This document shows, piece after piece, positions 35,900 through 46,149 of a stretch of DNA of 64,000 nt (its first letter is position 1; every line of letters begins with the position of its first letter). The position numbers and the translations under genes are program-made. The DNA is from Flaveria trinervia (taxonomy: Eukaryota; Streptophyta; Magnoliopsida; Asterales; Asteraceae), in contig CM046451.1 of assembly GCA_025506515.1 (NCBI GenBank), positions 39,270,595 to 39,334,594 of the forward strand. The letters run 5' to 3'. The notes below the pieces were generated by a model that was not told the DNA's origin, did not search any database, and worked only from the letters and a program-made list of their open reading frames with translations.

Positions 35900-36759
35900 T
35901 GATAGATCAGCGATCTACGTTTGATTGATTAGAGAGTATAGCAGCGGAAATCAAACAATGAATTAGCGAATTCACAAGAACACAAAAGATATTCAAGATA
36001 AGAACAAACGGTTATAGACAGAGAGAATTATGAAAATATATTTCATTCAATATTCGCTTTCGTGGTAACAGAATGTCACACATACAATTAGGTCAACACC
36101 TCTTATATAGGAGATGTGACGTCTGCTGATGTCACTTGATAGTGACATCTAACAGAATTTATTCAAACTACTGATAGTTAACACAACTACTGAAGATGTC
36201 AACATCTGACATCTTCTTACAAAAATGCTAAGTGTTAACTATCACTACAGCTACTGAAAAGAAACTACTGAAACTACAACGACTGAAGAACATGCTCTTC
36301 ATCGTTTTACAAATACTGAAACGAAAAAGAAACTACTGAAATGAAACCATCACAACAACTGAAGAATGCTTATTCAGCTGTTGTAACAAACTCTGAAAGC
36401 TTCAGTACTTGTACTTGAACTTCAGCTGTTGTCATCAGCTAATGTCTTCAGTCTTTGTACTTCAGCTGTTGATCTTCAGTACTTTGTTCTTCAGCTGTTG
36501 ATCTTCAGACATTGGTCTTCAGTTGTTGAAGTCTTCAGTACTTTAGTCTTCAGTTGTTGAAGTCTTCGGTACTTTAGTCTTCAGCTGTTGATCTTCAGTC
36601 TTTGGTCTTCAGCTTTTGAAGTCTTCAGTACTTTAGTTCTTCAGTTGTTTAAATCTTCAGACTTTGTCAAACAACTGATCAAGTCTTCAGCAGTTGTTAT
36701 GATGTCTGTGGGACTTAGAGGTTTTTCTGATCAGGCTCATTGGTTCTTTTGGTCCAACA
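35900..36759 (-). repeat. 5' LTR of element F (860 bp)
   Basis: On the minus strand it starts TGTTGGACC at 36759 and ends CTATCA at 35900. The TATA box is TATATAA (complement of 36103-36109). It differs from the 3' LTR at 12387-13249 by a small number of substitutions and a few 1-3 bp indels. Confidence 0.94.
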
Positions 36760-39312
36760 AGCTTTGGATTAGTTGAACCAAAGATGATGTCATCCATATA
36801 CACTTGAACTACCAGTATGTCATTTCCCTATAATTTAATGAAGAGAGTTCCATCTATAGTACCTCTCTGTATCCATGTTTACAAAGATACTCAGACAGTG
36901 TCTCATACCATTTCCTGGGTGCCTGATGCATCCCATAGAGAGCTTTGTCAAGCTTGCAGACATAATCAGGATGATCAGGGTCTACAAAACTAGGTGGCTG
37001 TTTGACATAAAATTCTTCATCAATCACTCCATACAAAAAGGCACACTTCACATCAAGCTGAAAGACCTTGAAGTTCTTGGATGCAGCAAATGCCAGGAAT
37101 ATCCTCACAGCTTCTAATCTTGCTACTAGAGCAAAGACATCAGTGTAGTCAATCCCTTCTTCTTGTGTGTATCCTAGAACAACCAGTCTAGCTTTGTTCT
37201 TGATGATGATGCCTCTATCATCTTTCTTGTTCCTAAACACCCATTTGGTTCCAATGGTAGTCTCCCACAAGGAAAAGGACAAAGGTTCCAAACTTTTTGC
37301 CTTTTGAATTGAAGCAGCTCTTGTTGCATAGCTTCAACCCAACTTCCATCCTTTAGAGCCTCATCAACTTTCTTTGGCTCTATCTGGGATAAGAAACAAG
37401 AGCAAAGACAAACATTTTCTTCATGGGTTTGTCCTCTTGTTCTTACCCCTGAGACAACATCTCCAATGATGTTTGTGGTAGGGTGAGACTTGTGGATCCT
37501 AAGCTGAGGGATCACAGCAAGTTTCTGAGAGAGATCTAAATTAGAGAAATTTAGATCTGGCATAGATGTATCTCCCACCACATCAGCACACTTTTCAAGA
37601 GAGACTTGATCCAAGCAGTGTGTGACATCATTGATGTTCTCATCTATGGTGTGGTTAGTGGCATCAAGAAATTCTTGATCACTATCAACACCACCATTGT
37701 TGTCTTCTACAATTGAGGTGTTCTTATCTGGTTGTGGAGCCACTGAGCTGGAATTTGAAGGGACCCCAGATGTATCAGCTGAGTTTGTCATTATAGTGCT
37801 GACAGAAACCTCATTTGCAGAAGTAGTTCCAACTGGAGCTGAAGATGTATGACTTGAATGTCTTCTTAGCTCAAATCTTGGATCAGGATCACCTGTATTT
37901 AAATTTTCTACAAATCATGAAAAATTCTCACAAGATTTGTTAAAACAGTTGGTAACTAAATCAAGATCAAATAACCAATTTGGACCAGAACCAGCAACAT
38001 AGGGTGTGTGTTCATTGAAAGTCACATTGGCTGACTCCTCAACAATTCTAGTTCTGAGATTGTATACTCTATAAGCCTTAGCTTGAGAAGAGTATCCAAC
38101 AAAGTGTCCATCATCTAATTTCTCAGCAAGCTTGGCAATTTGATCTTTGGTATTCAAGATGGTGCAAGGACAACCAAATGACCTGAGAAAACTAATGAAA
38201 GGTTTCCTCTTGTGCCAAATTTCATAAGGAGTCTTGCCATGAGTCTTAACTACTAAAACTCTGTTCTGCACATAATAGGCAGTGTTGACTGCCTCTGCCC
38301 AGAAGGTGATGGGCAGCTTAGAGTCAGACAGCATGGTTCTTGTAGCTTCAATCAGTGTCCTGTTTCTCCTCTCAGCAACACCATTCTGCTGAGGAGTCCT
38401 GGGAGCACTGGATTGTCTTGCAATACCCTTTTTTATCACAGAATGTATCAAGGATTTGATTCTTAAATTCAGTTCCTTGATCATATCTTATGATCTTGAC
38501 TTTGTGATCAGACTGATTCTCAATCTTTAAGATGAAATTCTTCAGAATCTCAGGAGTGTCATCCTTAGTTCTAAGGAAGAAAACCCAGGTGAATCTTGTA
38601 AAGTCATCTATGATCACCAAATAGTAAGAGGTCCTTCCTAAACTCATTACACTAGCGGGGCCAAAGAGATCCATATGTAACAAGTATAGGGGTGTAGTGG
38701 TGGAGTTCCTTTCCTTAGGCTTGTGAGATACCTTACGTTGCTTCCCTTTCAGGCATGCAACACAATGGTTGTCAGTTGTAAACTCTTTCTTTGGTATTCC
38801 AGTTACCAAATCATTTTTAATTAATCTGTTCATGTTCTTAAAGTTTACATGGCACATTCTTTTATGTCATAGGAAAGACTCATAACTATTGGCTTTAGAC
38901 AGAAAGCATAAAACTTCTCCAGAGGGAGATGTTTCTTGCAAATCCATCTTGTACATGTTCCCTTTCCTGGGGGCTCTAAGCAGGATATGCTCATGAGGAA
39001 TGACCACACCAGGCTTGAGAACAATGCACTCATGCTCAGTTAAGAGCATGTTATGACTCTGATCACAAAATTGAGATACACTCAGAAGATTGTACCCAAG
39101 CTCTTTGACAAAGTTTACCTTATCAATGCTAAGCTTACCATTTGTGACCTTGCCCCTTCCAAAAATATAACACCTTCATCTCCTCCAAAAGCAACTAGTC
39201 CTCCATCAATTTTTTCAAAGTTCTGGAGTAGTGACCTATTGCCTGTCATGTGCCAAGAACAGCCATTATCAATGATCCAGACATTTTTGTTTGTCTTCAG
39301 CAGTCCCTGCAC
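36760..39312 (-). pseudogene. pol: Element B pol, 5' part: protease, integrase, RT to active site
   Basis: It reads leftwards from 39312. The protease reads VWIIDNGCSWHMTG, with Asn where Ser is usual after the catalytic Asp. A pre-integrase region follows (MCHVNFKNMNRL), then integrase (HMDLFGPASVMS, IRYDQGTEF, QNGVAERRNRTL), a Ser/Asp-rich linker (37791-37500) and RT (GTKWVFRNKK, FLYGVIDEEFYVKQPP) up to YMDDIIFGSTN at about 36790, where F is inserted. Frame changes lie near 39115, 38860, 38400, 37900, 37270 and 36855. Integrase reads Asp-Gln-Gly where Asp-Asn-Gly is more usual, as also in E. Confidence 0.9.
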
Positions 39313-42042
39313 AAAGAAAATGATTAGTTACATTTGGAAACCCAAGCCTTGCTTGCCTTGGGCTCAGAAACAGAAGGTAATTCATAGTAATAGATCCTAT
39401 GGTTGTACTAAGAGGACCTTGAGCTGTTGTTGATGGAGAATTCTCAGTCACTTGGTCTTTAGTAGACTTCCACACCACCTTTGGAGTCTTGGACTTGACC
39501 TTCAAAACTTCAGAAGCTTTTGGAACTTTGGAATTTTTGATGACTGAACCTTCGGAAGATTCTGCATACACTACAGCAGACTTTAGTGCTTCGGAAGAAC
39601 TCCTTTCACCCGAGACCAACTTTTCTTCCGAGGGTAATTTTCCACTTCCCTTATCCTTAGACTTAGAGCTTCTGAAGGAAACAGGTTTTCCTTCCGAAGC
39701 TTGAATCTTCTTAGAACTCTTTGAAGTCTTTGTACTTGTCATATGGACAGTACCTTTAGGATTGTATGGACAATCCTTAGCAATGTTAGAGGTACTTTCA
39801 CACATGACACACCTCATTTTCTTCTTCACAAAAATCTTTTGCTGAGAACAAGACTGTTTTTTGTCACATCCCTTCTCCATCTTCATCTTTGCAGATGCTG
39901 AGATAGTCCTCTTGGGCTGAGAACTATGCTTGGAGTTTGATCGTCCAGGCTATGAAGCAGTGGTACACAGCAGATCAGTCTTCTTCTTGTTACTAAGATG
40001 AGTTGAACAAGAACCAGAACTCTTAGCAGAAGAGTTTTGGTTGATGTCTTCAGTCCCTACCACTTTAAGCCCTGTAGAGATGAAAACTTGTTTCTGCTTA
40101 GAGTCAAAAGTAGCCTTGATCTCTTGAGCCTTCCTTGTCTTTCTTTTGCTCTTTTTGAACAAGTTCTTTCTCATGGACTTGGTCATCACAGTCTTCTTCT
40201 TCTCCTCAAAAGGATAGTGACCCTTCTTGGAATCCTCCTCTTCATTCTTCTTAGAGGAATTCTTCACTATCTCTTCATCATCCTCTTCACTCATAGGATC
40301 TATGAGAGGAATCTCATCTTCACAAGTTCCACACCTAGGAGATCTTACAGACAAGATTGTGTGTGGAGGAGCTATCTTATTGGATCCCAGTCCCTGCCTG
40401 TTTTGATAGCACACTTTGTTGTGCAGGGATGAGGATATCATGTTCTTGAAGGTCTCTTCTTCAATAACACTCTTTTCTGCCCTGGCTTTGCTGATCACAA
40501 GCTCAGCCTGGCACTCAGTTAACTTGGTTATGAGATCTTTGATTTGAGTCCTAAAATCTGTATGTTCATGTTTTAGAACTGAAATGGTTTTCTCAAGGTC
40601 CTCTATCTTCAGTTTATAATAATTTTTAGACTTTCTAAAATCAGATTTTAAAATGTTTAAGGACTCAAGGTCAGATCTCATCTCAAGGTTATAGGACCTG
40701 TATCTATTAACTTTAGCAATGCATTTAGGATTACAAAGATGTTCCAATACCTTGGCTTCATCATGATCTGCCATTAATGCTTGGTTAGGAGAAGCATCTT
40801 CCACCTGAAAGCTCCAGTCAAAGCCTCCTTCTTCAACAGCAATAGCAGCCTGCTGCTTTATCTTCTCATTCTGGAGAGCTTTGTTAGTGTAGTTTGGTCT
40901 GGACTGTGTTTGGCCACCATTTGTTTTAGGTGCCTTACACTCTCTGGCAAAATGGCCCATCAAGTTACAGTTGTAACACTTGACTTTGCCTTTGTCTAGG
41001 CCAAACTTTCCACTGGTTGCATTGCTTGGAAACTTCCTTCTAGCCCTCTTGTAGGAGTTCTTGGCTCTGTGAGTGAGAAGAGCCATGTGCTGGACTATTT
41101 CCATGTATTCCAGATCATCTGGATGAATACAGTCCAGGTCTCCAAGAGTGAAAAGAGAGTTGTCACAGCTTTCATCAGAAGACACAAAAGCTTGAAAAGA
41201 GCTTGTCTCTTGGAATGGGCTTCCTTGAGTGTAGCTTTCTCTTGGTGTCTCTGGGAAAGTGATGAAAGGACCCTTTGGTGAGTTGTCAGGGTAGCATATG
41301 AGATGATGTTTGGGTTCTATGTTGTCCCTTACAACCACATGAAGGGCTGAAGCCATTTGATTGTTGGAGTTTCCATATGAACCTTGCATGTTCATCTCCA
41401 TCTGGTAGCCACTGAGAATCCCATATAACTCTATCAGAGTAAGAGTTTTGAGATTTTCAGTTCTCTTGATCACCACACAGTAGTGTGTCCATTGCCTAGG
41501 AAGTGAGGACATGAACTTCCTTACAATGTCTCTGTTCTCAAGAGAAACTCCTCCATCCACTAGGGTATCCACAGTCTCAACATACCTGAAGTACTGCTGA
41601 GTCATGGTTTCACCTGTTTTGAAGGTGAACTTTTCAAACTACTGCTTCAGGAGATCCTTCTTGTTCTCCTTGGCTTTAGAGGAACCCTCATACATCAGTT
41701 TCAGTGCATCCTACAGCTGCTTGGCTGTTTTGCACTTCTTGAAACCTCTGTACATAGAGTTTGGAAGGGCAGTTTGAAGGGCTGTCATGGTTTTTTTGTC
41801 AATCTCTACTCTCTTCCTATCTTCATCAGAGTAGTTAGCCACATGTTTGGGGATCATACCAGCACCAGTAGCAGAAAGGGTGCTAGGTATGAAAGGTCAA
41901 TTCTCAATAGATTCCTACATTCTTGAATCAAGAGACCTGATGGAACCTTCCATTCTTAAACACCAGGTGTCAAACTCATCAGAGTGATCAGTGGGGACTT
42001 GTTCATGGTTCCAGTTTCCATATCAGTCTTGGAAATGGCTGC
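39313..42042 (-). pseudogene. gag: gag of element B
   Basis: It starts at ATG 42042 (MAAISKTDMETGT). An early frame break follows, and a 551-codon open piece spans 41605-39950: UBN2-type gag (SLPRQWTHYCVV), zinc knuckle CYNCNLMGHFAREC near 40960, then a long coiled coil (40740-40490). The second open piece, 39886-39269, has a second knuckle CVMCESTSNIAKDC and a Ser/Glu/Lys-rich linker. In that linker the family word CTTCGGAAG also appears in coding sequence (39550-39700). B and E share this linker. Confidence 0.88.
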
Positions 42043-42114
42043 CATTTGAAAAGTTTAGTATAAGTGTATGTGAGGGATCTTAAGATGGTGAGATCTTATA
42101 TCAAGAGCCTGAAA

Positions 42115-42127
42115 TGCTCTGATACCA
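42115..42127 (-). other. Primer binding site of B
   Basis: The minus strand reads TGGTATCAGAGCA, two bases after the LTR end at 42130. It is the initiator-Met tRNA type. Confidence 0.92.
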
Positions 42128-42129
42128 AA

Positions 42130-42924
42130 TGTAGGATCCTTGAAGGGTGCTAAGTTACAAAACAAACACAAGGAGGAGATTTAGTAAACTTAATCAAACA
42201 GTAAACTGGATTAACCAATGAAAGACACTAAGAACACAAGTAATGTAAGAGACAGAACACAAAGAACACAAGTATATGGTTTTCAAGAATGCAGTATATT
42301 GCTTTCTCTATGCTCTATTACAAGTGTTACAAAGCATATTCAAAGATACAATAACATTAGATACTTATACTACATCCTACAGGCGGCTATACTTTGAAAG
42401 CCAGCTGGATACAATTGACTAGACACAAACAATATCAATTGTAAAGTCAAAATGCAGATTGCCTTTTGACTAGTGACTATGACATGCCATAGCTCACATC
42501 CTTATCTATTACAAAAAGGATAAAGTACATGAAGTAGAAAGTTACAGACTCAAGACCTCAATGTACTACTGGCAAAAGCATGGACCTTTTCACTAACTCA
42601 TGTAAGTTGGTGACCTTGTAGAGGTGCAGCGAAAAGGTGTCTAGCTTTATGGAAAAGTACATCAGATAAAGCATGTATTAAAAGTCTTTGGAAGAAATCT
42701 GTCTTCATGAGTTGAAGCTTTGGAAGACTTTGTCTCTGAGGCTTCAGAAGACTTCATATTTGGCTTCGGAAGATATTGGTCTTTTCTTCGGAAGATTTTA
42801 CACTTAGAGTATTTTCTGTTTCATGTGTAAAACTTCCTAAGCATTCTTCTTCAATGCACTTATGCAGCATGCAGGATAGACATTGGATGTTTAGGTTGCA
42901 TCAGCCTCTTCATTAATCTCTACA
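42130..42924 (-). repeat. LTR shared between B and an upstream B-family copy (795 bp)
   Basis: On the minus strand it runs TGTAGAGATT...GGATCCTACA. It is followed by the primer site of B, which makes it B's 5' LTR. It is also directly preceded by a polypurine tract and the end of a downstream gene (42925-43057), which makes it a 3' LTR for another copy. CTTCGGAAG words occur at 42705-42800. It differs modestly from the LTR at 6160-6955. Confidence 0.92.
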
Positions 42925-43057
42925 AACTCCCCCTAGCTGATGCTACCAAATGCAACTAGACCATCATAGGAATGAACAACGGCTGCTAGGAGATCCATGT
43001 GCTCCTTTGCTACCTCCACCATGATATTACCGAGATTTTCAGTCTTTAACTTTGTAG
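42925..43057 (-). pseudogene. 3' tail of a second B-family element (B2)
   Basis: The minus strand reads the last 40-odd codons of a downstream gene (KLKTENLGNIMVEVA...HSYDGLVAFGSIS, stop), then GGGGGAGTT and the LTR. The final 45 bp match the same place in element E (54090-54139). This tail is absent from B itself beside 6955. It is cut at 43057 by the LTR of D. Confidence 0.7.
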
Positions 43058-43660
43058 TGTTGGTCTGAAGTCGGCTGGATCGAAAAACATCCGAGCATGT
43101 TCTTGACGGAAGGATAAACAATAGCAAAAACCAATAGACAATCAATAACATGAACTATAATTGAATGGTTTCATTGATAAAACCTAACGATTAAAAGCTC
43201 GTTACAACATAAGAATCAAAACTCTTGGCAAGAGGAAGATCGAGCAAGATCTCTCCTCTCATCTTGCAGCCCTAGGCTCCGAGCAGACTTCCTCTCAAAA
43301 CCCTTAATCTCTCTACACATTGAAACTGGTATATATAGGCCTCAGCCCATACTTGATGCGAATGGGACCATTCGTGCGATTAGACCATGCGTAGGGTTCA
43401 ATCGTACGACTGGATCATGCGTATGGTTCAGTCGTACGACTGGACCATTCTTATGCTTCAGTCTTAAAAATGCCCCAATCGCATCTCTCAATCGCATGAT
43501 TGGTCCATTAGCATGGCTCAGTCGTACGACTGAGTCTCGTTCTCATATGCTCCTGCGAATGACCCAGTTTCATGTGTTTACAACATATCAGGTGTATAAC
43601 ATTAAGCCTAGACTATTCGACAAGCGACGGACACACTATATATGACTATATATGCTCCAA
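43058..43660 (-). repeat. Single LTR of a further copia-like family (D, 603 bp)
   Basis: The ends are TGTTGG...CCAACA, a 6-bp perfect inverted repeat. On the minus strand a TATA box (CCTATATATACC, complement of 43330-43338) lies near the middle, so it is minus-oriented. Positions 43380-43530 carry about six palindromic words of the CAGTCGTACGACTG type, as in A and C. Neither a primer site nor a polypurine tract abuts it. The flanks are B2 on one side and C gag on the other, without a shared 5-bp duplication. Confidence 0.65.
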
Positions 43661-44541
43661 CAGTTGGCTTCAGGCACTATATATTGGGTTGTGGATGACC
43701 CTGACGTTTCTAGTCCTGAAGCGGTGGATTGGGAAGGAGTGGTTGAACTAGATACAAACGTTGTTTGAAGAGGTGCTCCTGAACTGGTTGGAGTGGGAGA
43801 GGAGTGATAAAGTAAAGGATTCTGGTCATAGGATCCTTTCTATGACCTGTACTTCATCCTCAGTTCCTCCTCCCTCAATTTCAGGATGAAGTCGTTTATG
43901 TCTAATTTTGCCAGTATATTGTTCTGTCTCAAGTTAGACACAAACAAGTCCCACTTCTTTGGCAAACCATCGGCAAAGCTTGAGACCTTATCTTCCATTT
44001 ACGTTGAGACCCCATGAGTTTGCAACTCACTCATTAGATGGTAGAACCTGTCTATAACATCATCCAAGCTTTCTTTCCCCATTGAAGAGAAGTTATAAAA
44101 CTCCTTCTTCAGAGCCTTTGCCTTTAATGCCTTTAACGTTGCATTCCCGTCATATATTTTCTCCAAGGACTCCCAAAACTTCTTAGCCTGTTTGTTCTTA
44201 GAAAACTGATGGAATATGTCTGTTGGTATTGACTGAGTCAACACGGAATACACCTTCTTCTTAGCATTATACTTTGCTTTCTGGCTATCAGTCATACCTC
44301 CCAACGTTAACTTAACACCATCAGCACCAACCGGCATACTATAACCTGTCTCAATAGATTCCCAAAGATTGGGATCGACACCATTAAGATAGATCTCGAA
44401 TCGCTGCTTCTATTGTGGGTAATCATCTAACGTTATAAGTTTAGGTGGTTTATTGTGATTCCCAATTTCATTTTCCAGAAGTAGAAGGTTCTGGATCCGT
44501 GAGTCCCTACCAGTAGTGAGCGCAGAGAACTAATCTTCCAT
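43661..44541 (-). pseudogene. gag: gag of copia element C, truncated
   Basis: It reads leftwards from ATG 44541 (MED, then a TAG). A UBN2/DUF4219-type copia gag follows: YFEIYL-like, DIFHQFSKNKQAKKFWESLEKIYDG and SLDDVIDRFYHLMSELQTHG in the open piece 44337-43999, then the KKWDLFVSNLRQ block and a Ser/Thr/Pro-rich stretch, until the LTR of D cuts it at 43660. There are at least four in-frame stops (near 44530, 44410, 43998 and 43840), several at expected Gln codons. Confidence 0.8.
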
Positions 44542-45017
44542 CTCTTTAAACTTTGAACTTTAGAACTTTAAACTTGTGCGAATGGACAAGTGCGAATGAG
44601 TCAATCATGCGATTGAACAAATGCGGATGGCCAATGTGATTGGATTCAGTCGTACGTATGGAGTGTGCAATTGGAGACAAGCGAATGGGGTTGTTCAGTC
44701 GTACGAATGAGTGAGCGACTGAGTTCAATCATGTGAATGGGAGGTGCGATTGAGTTCAGTCGTGCGATTGAGCCAATCGTGCGACTGAAGGCTGTTGTAT
44801 TTGAAAATTCGAAGGTTATTGACACTTTAACACAAAAACACAATTTTTCAAGAACCCTAATCTGTCGTATGGCGAAAAATGTAAACTTTTAGACCTGGAG
44901 ACGTCGAAAACACTATTTTACTCAAAAAGGTGACTCTTTTGAATGAAAAATGTGATTTTTACACCGAAACTAATCGAATCAACACGCAAAATCAAGAGCC
45001 AATGCTCTGATACCTCT
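44542..45017 (-). other. 5' leader of element C with palindromic word array and primer site
   Basis: On the minus strand this runs from the LTR end to the gag ATG. The primer site GGTATCAGAGCA is at 45003-45014. Between 44570 and 44800 lie eight or more copies of the family word in varied forms (TTCAGTCGTACG, CAATCGTGCGACTG, GTGCGATTGAG). The same words fill the LTRs of A and D, so in C they occur in transcribed leader sequence as well. Confidence 0.75.
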
Positions 45018-45320
45018 TGTTAGGACCGTGTTCAGTCGTGCGACTGGTCCATAAGCATGATGTATTCATGCGTATGGTCCATAAGTATGGGCCATTAGCA
45101 TGAATACTCGTCCGACTAGGTTGAACATAATACGCAATCATTATTGACCAAGAACTATGCACAACAACCTCAAACCTATATAAGAAGTCATACATATGAA
45201 TTAAAGATAAATAAACATCAACTCATAAATCATATTTCTTTACTTCGTTACATTACACATATGTAAGAAATGAAAGACTTTTACATTTAAGCACATAAAA
45301 TAGGTACACATGTATCTACA
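45018..45320 (-). repeat. 5' LTR of element C, internally deleted (303 bp)
   Basis: On the minus strand it starts TGTAGATACATG at 45320 and ends GGTCCTAACA at 45018, next to the primer site. Its ends match the solo LTR 49585-50287 (TGTTGATACATG...GTCCCTAACA), but about 400 bp of the interior is missing, including most of the region after the word array. It is therefore an A-family LTR. Confidence 0.82.
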
Positions 45321-46149
45321 TGGTTGTGAGTGGATGAAAGAGAAAAAAATAATGATCAAAGTATAAAAAGTATTTAATTAAAAATGAGAGAGAAAATATA
45401 ATGATTTTTAGTGTAAAATATATGGATAAGGATAAGAAACTTACTGTGATTGCTCTTAATATTGCAATATAGTAAATTACTATTTTGGTTATAACCATTT
45501 GAGTCTAAAAAGAAGTCATTTAACCAATCAAGGCCCTCTAGTTTGCATTTCATAACCCTTTCAAATCAATGTACTAACAAAGATAGATTTTTTAGTTAGT
45601 TTCTAATAAAATTATAAAAGTGCCCTCGGATTGAGTTGGTAATTTTAGAAAATATTAGGGACAAAAGTGTAAATAAATTTTATATATATTAAAGAAATGT
45701 TTTTATTTTTCCAAAATTTTAAACGTATTTTCAAATCGTTTTGTTTTATTAAATGTCCTTTTTTAAACCGGCAGTTTTAAATGTATTTCTTAAAATGTTA
45801 GGTCGTTAATTTATTTTTCAACCGTTCATCATATTAAAAAGACTTTTTTAATTCGTTGGTCTTATTAAACTTATTTTTTAAACACTTATCTTACTTAAAT
45901 GTATTTTTTAACCATTTTTAAATTTAAAATGTTTAGCTCAAATGTTTTTTAACAATTTGGTTTTCTTAAGGTCTTTTAACCCTTTCTTTTAATTTTAACT
46001 TAGTTTTTTAAACCCTTTGGCTTATTTGAGCATCTTTTTAAATTACTTTTAAAACCATTTGCCTTATTATATTGTTTTTAGGTTGTTTGACTTCAAATGA
46101 CTTTTTAAAACAGTCTAATTTAAAATAATAAAATCATTTAAATAAACAA
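45321..46149. other. AT-rich non-coding DNA, possible MITE remnant at the left
   Basis: No coding region is visible. The first 150 bp (45321-45475) have a purine-rich, GATGAAAGAG...TTACTGTGATTGCTCTTA character reminiscent of Tourist/Harbinger-type miniature elements, but only one end can be proposed because C interrupts the left side. The rest (45550-46149) is T-rich with repeated TTTTTTAA words. Confidence 0.35.

Larger units (their letters stand above)
12387..36759 (-). mobile_element. Ty1/copia element F (SIRE-like), inserted in B and containing G
   Basis: LTRs of 863 bp (12387-13249) and 860 bp (35900-36759) bound the element. A perfect 5-bp target duplication AGCTT flanks it (12382-12386 and 36760-36764). 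On the minus strand the order is 5' LTR, primer site, gag, pol, spacer, first half of the downstream gene, nested G, second half of the downstream gene, polypurine tract, 3' LTR. Without G it is about 12.1 kb. The LTRs differ at few positions, so the insertion is fairly recent and later than that of B. Confidence 0.95.
6160..42924 (-). mobile_element. Ty1/copia element B (SIRE-like), interrupted by F and G
   Basis: On the minus strand the order is 5' LTR (42924-42130), primer site, gag, protease, integrase and first half of RT, then nested element F (36759-12387), then the rest of RT, RNase H, spacer, downstream gene and 3' LTR (6955-6160). Without the insert the element is about 12.4 kb, a usual size for the SIRE/Maximus lineage. 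The LTRs are 795 and 796 bp and clearly similar. The right LTR is not flanked by a target duplication but by the tail of another B-family copy (see 42925-43057). Confidence 0.9.

Noticed and set aside
42130..42924. Solo LTR interpretation
   Set aside because: A primer site on one side and a polypurine tract on the other show internal regions of elements on both sides, and there is no 5-bp duplication.
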